DNA from: Clostridia bacterium | GTDB taxonomy: Bacteria; Bacillota_A; Clostridia; Oscillospirales; CAG-272 | NCBI GenBank assembly: GCA_017467225.1 | Contig: JAFTSR010000397.1 | Coordinates: 1-6,074 of the forward strand | DNA: 6,074 nucleotides | Direction of reading: 5' to 3' | Shown here: positions 1 to 5,907 of the stretch, piece by piece | How the letters are laid out: the number at the start of each line of letters is the position of its first letter | How positions within the stretch are numbered: position 1 is the stretch's first letter | Translations under genes and position numbers: made by a program | Notes under the pieces: model-generated | What the model saw: the letters and a program-made list of their open reading frames with translations, nothing else | Databases searched by the model: none | Told to the model about the DNA's origin: nothing

Positions 1-24
1 CATAAGGGACTGCCGTCCCTTATG
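1..24. repeat. Left-arm hairpin of the inverted repeat
   Basis: CATAAGGGA (1-9) pairs with TCCCTTATG (16-24) around CTGCCG. The same hairpin occurs in reverse complement at 271-294. The AGGGAC...GTCCCT core resembles the palindrome inside the transposase gene at 6030-6061. Confidence 0.7.
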
Positions 25-154
25 TATCCCTGCGCTGCCGGCGACCACTATTCGGGTCGACGGCAGGTGCGAAGTCGTCAGCCATCCGCAGACGGAATGA
101 GAGGCGGTTAGTGTTTGTTAGGTATCCTGTTTTTCTTTCCGTAGAAGACCCGCA

Positions 155-186
155 GTTTTCGCCGTCCTTTTTGAGGCGGCGAAAGC
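155..186. repeat. Internal hairpin of the 1-294 segment
   Basis: TTTCGCCG (157-164) pairs perfectly with CGGCGAAA (177-184), and the stem extends by a T-G wobble and a G-C pair to 155 and 186. The T-rich stretch sits in the loop rather than after the stem, so this is not a normal intrinsic terminator. Confidence 0.5.
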
Positions 187-208
187 AAAGTCTGCAGTCT
201 GTAACAAC

Positions 209-256
209 CGCGTGCGTTTAGCAAAAACGCGGGGGCGTTTTTGCGTGTAGCACGCG
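209..256. repeat. Long two-part hairpin with symmetric internal loop
   Basis: CGCGTGC (209-215) pairs with GCACGCG (250-256). After a symmetric 5x5 internal loop (GTTTA opposite GTGTA), GCAAAAACGC (221-230) pairs with GCGTTTTTGC (235-244) around GGGG. All 17 pairs are Watson-Crick. No T-tract follows on either strand, so a structural or recognition role fits better than termination. Confidence 0.65.
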
Positions 257-307
257 AAGCAGCAGGGATACATAAGGGACGGCAGTCCCTTATGCGCCTT
301 TTCTTTC

Positions 308-341
308 GCCTATTTCTTTGGGGCGTGCCAAAGAAATAGGC
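308..341. repeat. 14-bp perfect palindrome between the MITE-like segment and the promoter
   Basis: The arms at 308-321 and 328-341 are exact reverse complements (GCCTATTTCTTTGG and its complement) around a GGCGTG loop. No T-run follows on the plus strand. It could be a bidirectional terminator-like hairpin for an upstream gene outside the window or another dispersed palindrome. It lies about 75 nt upstream of the operon's -35 box. Confidence 0.55.
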
Positions 342-397
342 AATACACCAATTACAGTCAGAAAGTTATGTTCGCACTCCCCAAAATTCTCCCCCGC

Positions 398-443
398 AAA
401 ATAAAAAAGTCCTGTTGACATTTCCTTCATCTTATGTTATCAT
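398..443 (+). promoter_or_regulatory. Strong sigma-A promoter of the three-gene operon
   Basis: A perfect -35 box TTGACA lies at 415-420, followed after exactly 17 bp by TATCAT (438-443, one mismatch to consensus). TG at 435-436 gives an extended -10 (TGTTATCAT). An A-rich stretch (AAAATAAAAAA, 398-408) sits where an UP element would be. The expected start site is near 449-451. This placement rules out the ATG at 434 as a start codon because it lies inside the promoter. Confidence 0.85.
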
Positions 444-454
444 ATACCCATCCC

Positions 455-472
455 CGCCGCACACACGCGGCG
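455..472 (+). promoter_or_regulatory. GC-only leader hairpin or operator-like palindrome
   Basis: CGCCGC (455-460) and GCGGCG (467-472) pair around ACACAC. The palindrome begins about 5 nt after the predicted transcription start and ends 6 nt before the purine-rich ribosome binding site. It could be a 5'-end mRNA-stabilising stem or a repressor operator just downstream of the promoter. The sequence alone does not decide between them. Confidence 0.45.
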
Positions 473-478
473 CTCCAA

Positions 479-485
479 GAAAGGA
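479..485 (+). promoter_or_regulatory. Ribosome binding site that sets the first gene's start
   Basis: GAAAGGA lies 11 nt before the ATG at 497. The in-frame ATG at 485 overlaps this site and the ATG at 434 is upstream of the predicted transcript start, leaving 497 as the best initiation codon (503 remains possible). Confidence 0.65.
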
Positions 486-496
486 TGGATTTCACT

Positions 497-1633
497 ATGG
501 CTATGCAATGTAAACGAGACTTTCTCTCACTCAACCGTGACATCATTCAAGGCAAAGCCGGCAAAAAGGTGCTCTTCCAGCCCCGTATCGATTGCTGGTA
601 CCACGATCGCATCTTCCGCGACGGCACCCTTCCTCCTCCCTACGACGGCCTTTCCCGTCACGATCTGTACTGCACACTGGACGTCTCTCCCCGTGTGTAT
701 GAGTTCAACGGCTGCGTCCAGGCCTACGATAAGGAGCCTGTCAAGCGCTGGAGCCGTAAAATCTCCGATATGGAGCAGGAGATTCACATCGAAACACCCG
801 TCGGCGAGGTCACCTATCTGTGGGCAACCAACGACTCCAACGGCGGTTGGTACTTCAAGACCTTCCCCGCCAAGACCGAGGAGGACCTCAAGGTCATGAT
901 CTGGCTGGAGAATAATACGCTGTGGCGCTGGAACCAGGCGCACTACGACAATATGGTCGCCGAGTGGGGCAACATGGGTCTGCCCTCCATCTTCGTGCCC
1001 CGCGTCACCATTCAGAAGACCATCGTCGAGGTTATGGGCGTTGAGGGCACAGTCTACGGCCTTGCCGATTTCCCCGAAACCATGGAGGAATTCTTCGAGG
1101 CATCCGAAAACAGCGTCATGCGCATGATCGAGGTCATCAAGGACTGCCCCTTGGAGTGGATCAACTACGGCGACAACGTGCACGGCGGCGTGGTCTCCCC
1201 CCGCCTGTTTGAAAAATACATCATGCCCGCCTACCTGCGCCGCAACGAGGAGCTGCACAAGGCCGGCAAGTTCACCTTTGCTCACTGGGACGGCGACTGC
1301 AAGCCGCTACTCAAGTATGCGCGCAAGTGCGGTCTTGACGGCATCGAGGCCATGACTCCCGTTCCCCAGGGCGACGTCACCATCGACGAGATCAAGGAAG
1401 CGCTGGGCGACGAAGTCTTCCTGGTCGACGGTATTCCCGCCATTCTGTTTGACGAAATCTATCCCGAGCAGCAGCTGCTTGACACGGTGCAGGAGCTGAT
1501 CGACAAATTTGCTCCTCGCCTGATCTTGGGTATCTCCGACGAGATGTCCTCAACGGGAAACATCGAGCGTATCAAGCTGGTGCGTGATTACGTCGACGCG
1601 TATAACGCCAAGTGCGACAAGGAGGGCAACTGA
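497..1633 (+). CDS. URO-D-fold protein (uroporphyrinogen decarboxylase / MtaA-like superfamily), substrate unknown
   Basis: A 378-residue soluble protein without signal peptide or membrane segment. Its layout follows the URO-D superfamily: a central NYGDN segment (around residues 223-227) followed by a SP-LFEKYIMP stretch, then FAHWDGDC (about 261-268), a CGLDGIEAMTP strand-loop, LVDGIPA and a C-terminal SDEMSSTGN segment. True HemE would begin with a PVWxMRQAGRY motif, which is absent, so a haem-pathway role is unlikely. Corrinoid methyltransferases of the MtaA/MtbA/CmuA type use a His-x-Cys zinc motif; here H263 is followed by W264 and D265, with Cys only at 268, so normal zinc-thiolate chemistry is doubtful. 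No corrinoid-binding protein is adjacent. It is first in an operon with a PHP hydrolase and a GH38 mannosidase, with only 1 nt between its stop and the next start, which suggests a role in glycoside metabolism. The family call is firm; the reaction is not known. Confidence 0.8.
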   Translation: MAMQCKRDFLSLNRDIIQGKAGKKVLFQPRIDCWYHDRIFRDGTLPPPYDGLSRHDLYCTLDVSPRVYEFNGCVQAYDKEPVKRWSRKISDMEQEIHIETPVGEVTYLWATNDSNGGWYFKTFPAKTEEDLKVMIWLENNTLWRWNQAHYDNMVAEWGNMGLPSIFVPRVTIQKTIVEVMGVEGTVYGLADFPETMEEFFEASENSVMRMIEVIKDCPLEWINYGDNVHGGVVSPRLFEKYIMPAYLRRNEELHKAGKFTFAHWDGDCKPLLKYARKCGLDGIEAMTPVPQGDVTIDEIKEALGDEVFLVDGIPAILFDEIYPEQQLLDTVQELIDKFAPRLILGISDEMSSTGNIERIKLVRDYVDAYNAKCDKEGN

Positions 1634-1634
1634 T

Positions 1635-2597
1635 ATGCGAACCTATCTTCTTCCCAAGGACGGCAACGCCTACAAGGCCAATTTGCACTGCCATTCCGTC
1701 CACTCCGACGGCGCGTGGACACCTGCGCAAATCAAAGAGGAGTATCAGGCAAACGGCTATTCCATCGTAGCCTACACCGACCACAACGTCATGCTCTCCC
1801 ACGCTGATCTGAAGGACGAGAATTTTCTCCCTCTGACCGGCTTTGAGGCAGACTTCAACGAGGGCGGCGCGACCATCGATCCCAACATTGGAACCATCCG
1901 CTGCTGTCACCTTTGCTTCATCTCTCCCACCGAGCAGACCGATTTTGAGCGCGATGCGCCCGGCACCTCCCGTGCCTACACGCCCGACAACATCAACGCA
2001 TACATTCAAAGCTTCCGTGACAAGGGTCACTTTATCACCTACAACCATCCGACCTGGTCGATGGAATGCTACCGTGAGTTCTCGCAGTACCGCGGCTTTG
2101 ACGCTATGGAGATCTGCAACTACGGCTGCTACAGCGCCGGCTTTGACGAGGAAAACTCCCGTTACTACGACGATATGCTGCACCTTGGCATGCGCATCGG
2201 CTGCACCGGCACCGATGACAACCACAACCGTCATCCGCGCAACCACGCCAAGTGGGACTCCTTCGGTGCATTCACCTACATCAAGGCACCTGCGCTGACC
2301 TATGAGGATGTGTTCGCTGCCCTCAAGGCAGGCAACTACTACGCCTCCCGCGGTCCTCAAATCGACGAGCTGTATTTTGAGGACGGCAAGGTGCACGTCA
2401 AGTGCTCTCCTGCCCGTCGTATCTCGCTGATGCTGGGCACCCGTCGCGGTGACTCCCGTATCGGAGGTGAGGGCGAGCTGATCAATGAGGCGACCTTTGA
2501 CGTCTCCGAGCGCGACGTTTATTTCCGCGTGACCGTCTGGGACGAGCAGATGCGCCCTGCACATACCCGTGCATATTTCGTGGATACTTTGTTCTGA
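1635..2597 (+). CDS. PHP-domain metal-dependent hydrolase (CehA/McbA-like)
   Basis: A 320-residue cytoplasmic protein. The start is set by AAGGAGG at 1619-1625, 9 nt before the ATG, and the gene follows the upstream stop by 1 nt, so translational coupling is likely. PHP metal-binding motifs are visible in order: LHCHSVHSDG (H18, H20, H23, D25), TDHN (D49, H50), GFEAD (E71), a possible extra ligand at H92, YNHP (H138), E159 and TDDNH (D194, D195, H197). This is a complete-looking multinuclear metal site. Residues from about 235 to the end (AALKAGNYYASRGP onward) form the short beta-rich tail typical of CehA/McbA-type PHP proteins. PHP enzymes are known as phosphatases, phosphodiesterases and esterases. 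The operon suggests a sugar-linked phosphate or ester as substrate, but that is inference. It is too short and lacks the context for DNA polymerase PHP domains, and histidinol phosphatase is unlikely without his genes. Confidence 0.85.
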   Translation: MRTYLLPKDGNAYKANLHCHSVHSDGAWTPAQIKEEYQANGYSIVAYTDHNVMLSHADLKDENFLPLTGFEADFNEGGATIDPNIGTIRCCHLCFISPTEQTDFERDAPGTSRAYTPDNINAYIQSFRDKGHFITYNHPTWSMECYREFSQYRGFDAMEICNYGCYSAGFDEENSRYYDDMLHLGMRIGCTGTDDNHNRHPRNHAKWDSFGAFTYIKAPALTYEDVFAALKAGNYYASRGPQIDELYFEDGKVHVKCSPARRISLMLGTRRGDSRIGGEGELINEATFDVSERDVYFRVTVWDEQMRPAHTRAYFVDTLF

Positions 2598-2626
2598 GCG
2601 ACCCACATAAAGAAAAGGAGAACCGT

Positions 2627-5600
2627 ATGAAAAACGAAGCTTACATCAACCGTACGTACGGCAAGTACGACCGTACGCTCCCTCGCTATATTCCGCTGAT
2701 GTTCCGCCACGCCGCTGACATCACCGACGTCACGGCTATGCAGACCGACGAGCATCTGCGCCTGCCGCCCGATGCCGCCACCCTCTCTCCCATCGCGCCC
2801 GGTACGCAGTGGGGTCACGAATGGGGCAACATCTGGCTGCACGCCGAGATCACCGTGCCCGAAAGTGCTGACGGCGAGATCCTTTGCGCTATCCCCGACG
2901 TTGAGGCGGTCGAAATTCTCTGCTTCAAGAACGGCAAGCCTGCCGGCATCATCAACTCCAAGAACCGTTTTCTTGGCGGCGAGCACAGCGCCATGTTCGT
3001 ATCCGACTGCGCCCGTGCCGGCGAGGTCATCACGCTGGACTTTGAGTGCTACGCCGGTCACCATTGTCCCGGCTGCGGACCGATGGAAAACTACGACAAC
3101 GACGAGGGCAATCCTGCCTCCTACGTCCACACCTACCGCGGACTCAAGCTGGTCACCATGGACAAGGACATGCGCGACTTTGTCTTTGACCTGGCCACCG
3201 TTTTGCAGATGGCTCGCCTGCCTGCCGACAACTTTGCCGCCATGCAAGCACATCAGGCGCTGATGAACGCCTTCCCCTATCTCATCCAGGACACCCGTAT
3301 GGCGACGGAGGAGGAGCTGCGCGAGAGTGCTGCCAACATTCATGAAATCATCCGTCCCGTGCTCAAAAAGAACGGCGGCGAGGAATCTCGCGGCTACGTC
3401 GGCGTCATCGGTCACTCTCACATGGACACGGCCTGGCTGTGGACGGTGGACGAGACCGTCCGCAAGTGCGCACGCACCTATGCGCAGGTGCTGACGCTGA
3501 TGGACATGTACCCCGAGTACACCTTTATTCAGTCCAGCGCCCTGCATCTGGATTGGATGCGCGAATATTACCCCGATATTTTCGAGGGCATCCGTCAAAA
3601 GGTCGCCGAAGGTCGCTACGAGCCCAACGGCGGCGTGTGGGTCGAGTGTGACTGTAACATCACCGGCGGCGAGGCCATGTTTCGTCAGTTCCTGTACGGC
3701 CAACGCTTCACCGAGAAGTACTTGAATTATCGCTCCGACTCCTTCTGGCTGCCCGACACCTTTGGATACAACGCTGCCATTCCGCAGATCATGCAGGGCT
3801 GTGGCATCAAGTATTTCTACACCACCAAGATCGACTGGGGTGATTTGACTCGCTTCCCCATGCAGTCCTTTGTATGGCGCGGTCTGGACGGCTCCGAGGT
3901 CATCTCTCACCTCAACCGCATCCACTTTATTCCCGACGTCTCCTCCCTGTCCTCCATGACCCGCGATCTGGTCGACAAGCGTTCCTGCGACATGCGCCTG
4001 GCCTCCTACGGCTTCGGCGACGGCGGCGGCGGTCCGACCCACGCCATGATGGAGTTCCTCAAGAGATCCAAGGATCTGCAAGGTATGCCCAAGGTTGAGA
4101 ATACCACCATCTCCGCCTTTATGCAAAAGCTGGAGGAGCGCCGCGACGAGCTGCCCGTCTTTGACGGTGAGCTGTATCTGGAGCTGCACCGCGGCACCCT
4201 GACCAAGATGCACGAGGTCAAGCTGTGCAACCGCCGCTCCGAGATCGCGCTGCACGATATGGAGCTGTTCTCGGTGCTTGCAGGCGACAGCGACTTCGCT
4301 CTGCGCGACGAGCTGTACAAGCACCTTTTGCGCAACCAGTTCCACGACATTCCGCCCGGCACCTGCATCTCCAAGGTCTACGAGCGCACGCTACCTGAGT
4401 TCCATGAGGTTATCGACCGCGCGCGCGCCAAAGTTGCGGAATACGCTACCGCTATGGCTACTCCCAAGGCAGACGCTCTTTCGCTTTACAACACGCTCTC
4501 CTTCGACCGCGACAGCATTGTCACCCTTGAGGGCGAGAAGTGCATTGAGGGCACCCTCTCGCAGACCTACACCGACGTTGACGGTGCGACAAAGACGATC
4601 GCCTCGGTCCACCTGCCTGCCATGAGCTCGGCCGTGCTGAGCACCGCTGCGCCTGCCGAGAGCAAGAGCGCCTTCGTCCGCGAGGGCAACACGCTGACCA
4701 CGCCCTACTACCGCGTCACGCTGGACGAGAACGGTTACATCGCATCTCTGTACGACGTTACAGCCGACCGTGAGCTGCGCCGCGACGGCGGTGCACCGCT
4801 GGGCACCTTGTGGCTGGGCGAGGACATGCCGCGCGACTGGGATAACTGGGATATCGACGACGACGCGCTGCCCATCATGCGCCCCGTCACCTCTCCCATC
4901 TCCTGCGAGGTCGTATCCGACGGTGCGCTGGCGTACCGCATCCGCACCACCTACCGCCTGACCCGTCGCTCGACGGCGACCGTTGACACGGTATTCTACG
5001 CCACTACCCGTCGCATTGACTACGAGGTCAAGCTGGATTGGAACGAGCGCCACACGCTGCTCAAGGCAGGCTTTGACTTGGGCAGTCGCTCGACCACGGT
5101 GCGTAACGAGATCCAGTTCGGTCACATCGACCGTCCGACCACCCGCAACACACCGCACGAGTCCTGCAAGTTTGAGATCTGCAACCATAAGTGGTCCGAT
5201 CTGTCCGAGACACGCTACGGCGTCTCTCTCATCAACAGCGGCAAGTACGGTCTGTCCTGCCAGGGCAGCGACATGAGATTGACGCTCAAGACGGGCGGCG
5301 TTCGTCCCGACCCTGTCACCGATTGCGGTATTCAGTACATGAGCTACGCTCTGTTGCCTCACGTTGGCGGCTTCGACGCGGAGACGGTCATCCGTCCCGC
5401 TTACGACTTCAACTACAAGCCGGTCGAAATTGCCGGTGAAGCAAGCATTCCGGCGCTGTTCACGCTGTCCGCGCCCGGTGTCATCTGCGAGGCGGTCAAG
5501 GCTGCCGAGGACATTCCCGGTGCGTACGTGCTGCGTCTGTACGAGGCCGAGCGCAACGGCACCTCCTGCGTGCTGAACGTTCCCGGCGCAACGCGCGTCG

Positions 5601-5710
5601 TTGAGACCAACATGCTCGAGGAGCCCGTAGCCGAGCTGCCTATGGACGGCGAGACTGTCAAGCTGCACTTCCGTCCGTTCGAGATCAAGACGGTGCTGGT
5701 TTACAGATAA
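2627..5710 (+). CDS. Glycoside hydrolase family 38 alpha-mannosidase, cytoplasmic
   Basis: A 1027-residue retaining alpha-mannosidase, hydrolysing non-reducing terminal alpha-mannose. AAGGAG at 2615-2620 with 6-nt spacing supports the start. An N-terminal beta-sandwich (about 1-250, with WGHEWGNIWLHAEI and a CYAGHHCPGCGP loop) precedes the GH38 catalytic domain (about 255-495). The latter opens with VIGHSHMDTAWLW, where H263/H265 and D267 are in the zinc-binding motif, and contains WLPDTFGYN with D377 as the probable nucleophile. The middle domain includes ELYLELHRGT (515-524) and NQFHDIPPGTC, where H573/D574 supply the remaining metal ligand. Beta-rich C-terminal domains follow to FRPFEIKTVLVYR. 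Length and order match bacterial and vacuolar class GH38 enzymes (Ams1-, MngB-like). No signal peptide is present, so it should act on imported oligosaccharides or mannosyl conjugates. It is the last gene of the operon, 29 nt after the PHP gene. Linkage specificity cannot be read from the sequence; mannosylglycerate hydrolase activity is a possible alternative. Confidence 0.96.
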   Translation: MKNEAYINRTYGKYDRTLPRYIPLMFRHAADITDVTAMQTDEHLRLPPDAATLSPIAPGTQWGHEWGNIWLHAEITVPESADGEILCAIPDVEAVEILCFKNGKPAGIINSKNRFLGGEHSAMFVSDCARAGEVITLDFECYAGHHCPGCGPMENYDNDEGNPASYVHTYRGLKLVTMDKDMRDFVFDLATVLQMARLPADNFAAMQAHQALMNAFPYLIQDTRMATEEELRESAANIHEIIRPVLKKNGGEESRGYVGVIGHSHMDTAWLWTVDETVRKCARTYAQVLTLMDMYPEYTFIQSSALHLDWMREYYPDIFEGIRQKVAEGRYEPNGGVWVECDCNITGGEAMFRQFLYGQRFTEKYLNYRSDSFWLPDTFGYNAAIPQIMQGCGIKYFYTTKIDWGDLTRFPMQSFVWRGLDGSEVISHLNRIHFIPDVSSLSSMTRDLVDKRSCDMRLASYGFGDGGGGPTHAMMEFLKRSKDLQGMPKVENTTISAFMQKLEERRDELPVFDGELYLELHRGTLTKMHEVKLCNRRSEIALHDMELFSVLAGDSDFALRDELYKHLLRNQFHDIPPGTCISKVYERTLPEFHEVIDRARAKVAEYATAMATPKADALSLYNTLSFDRDSIVTLEGEKCIEGTLSQTYTDVDGATKTIASVHLPAMSSAVLSTAAPAESKSAFVREGNTLTTPYYRVTLDENGYIASLYDVTADRELRRDGGAPLGTLWLGEDMPRDWDNWDIDDDALPIMRPVTSPISCEVVSDGALAYRIRTTYRLTRRSTATVDTVFYATTRRIDYEVKLDWNERHTLLKAGFDLGSRSTTVRNEIQFGHIDRPTTRNTPHESCKFEICNHKWSDLSETRYGVSLINSGKYGLSCQGSDMRLTLKTGGVRPDPVTDCGIQYMSYALLPHVGGFDAETVIRPAYDFNYKPVEIAGEASIPALFTLSAPGVICEAVKAAEDIPGAYVLRLYEAERNGTSCVLNVPGATRVVETNMLEEPVAELPMDGETVKLHFRPFEIKTVLVYR

Positions 5711-5746
5711 GAAGCAAAAGAGCGCAGAGCTCCGCCCTGCAACCCG

Positions 5747-5780
5747 CTCAAGAACCTTTCTTAAAAGAAAGGTTCTTGAG
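5747..5780. terminator. 16-bp perfect hairpin after the operon (terminator-like, no T-tract)
   Basis: The arms at 5747-5762 (CTCAAGAACCTTTCTT) and 5765-5780 are exact reverse complements separated by AA. It begins 36 nt after the mannosidase stop, a suitable place for a 3' end. Neither strand has a U-run after the stem, so it is not a classical intrinsic terminator. It may protect the mRNA 3' end, assist termination, or be a dispersed palindromic repeat. The GC-rich stretch just before it (5725-5746) looks like part of the same unit. Confidence 0.5.
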
Positions 5781-5856
5781 AATCTCCAAAGAACTATAAA
5801 AGAGGCATAGCCCTTTCTCTCTGCATTCTTAGCGGAGAAATGACAGGCACAAAATT

Positions 5857-5884
5857 TCGGCAGAGAATTTGTTTTCTCTGCCGA
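5857..5884. repeat. 11-bp palindrome overlapping the transposase promoter
   Basis: TCGGCAGAGAA (5857-5867) and TTCTCTGCCGA (5874-5884) are perfect reverse complements around TTTGTT. The palindrome covers the presumptive -35 region and ends 8 bp before the -10 box. This fits an operator or a recognition hairpin for the transposase downstream. Confidence 0.6.
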
Positions 5885-5897
5885 TCTGTGGTATAAT
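5869..5897 (+). promoter_or_regulatory. Promoter of the partial transposase gene
   Basis: A perfect TATAAT (5892-5897) is preceded by TGG, giving an extended -10. A weak -35 (TTGTTT, 5869-5874) lies 17 bp upstream, inside the palindrome. Transcription would start near 5904, only a few nucleotides from the ATGs at 5908 and 5914, so the message may be almost leaderless. Confidence 0.65.
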
Positions 5898-5907
5898 GGG
5901 ATGGGTG

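Larger units (their letters stand above)
1..294. repeat. MITE-like segment bounded by a perfect 33-bp inverted repeat
   Basis: Positions 1-33 and 262-294 are exact reverse complements over 33 bp. Each arm has an outer hairpin (CATAAGGGA and TCCCTTATG around a 6-nt centre) followed by an inner GTATCCCTGC/GCAGGGATAC segment. The enclosed ~230 bp has no ORF of note and holds two more hairpins (155-186 and 209-256). Long terminal inverted repeats around a short non-coding centre are what a MITE or a dispersed palindromic element would show. No target-site duplication can be judged because the left edge coincides with the window start, and the element may extend further left. A structured non-coding RNA is the alternative; I do not recognise a known RNA family on either strand. 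Confidence 0.6.

Noticed and set aside
34..261. Riboswitch or known structured RNA in the centre of the 1-294 segment
   Set aside because: I looked for cobalamin, T-box and other familiar conserved cores on both strands and recognised none.
1..341. CRISPR array
   Set aside because: The repeats are inverted, not direct and regularly spaced, and there are no spacers of uniform length.
434..496. Upstream extension of the URO-D-like gene to the ATG at 434
   Set aside because: The ATG lies between the -35 and -10 boxes, upstream of the predicted transcript start, has no ribosome binding site, and the added residues do not resemble the family.
527..1285. Minus-strand open frame of 252 codons
   Set aside because: Antisense shadow of the URO-D-like gene; no motif or translation signal.
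497..1633. Assignment as hemE
   Set aside because: The N-terminal HemE signature is absent and there are no haem genes nearby.
1572..2606. Minus-strand open frame of 344 codons
   Set aside because: Antisense shadow of the PHP gene, which has full metal-binding motifs and its own Shine-Dalgarno.
2519..4345. Long minus-strand open frame (608 codons)
   Set aside because: It lies opposite the GH38 gene, whose catalytic motifs are unmistakable; C/G-ending codon bias creates open antisense frames. No known motif or ribosome binding site.
4391..5668. Minus-strand open frame of 425 codons
   Set aside because: Antisense shadow of the mannosidase C-terminal domains, with low-complexity Val/Ala/Arg-rich translation and no recognisable domain.
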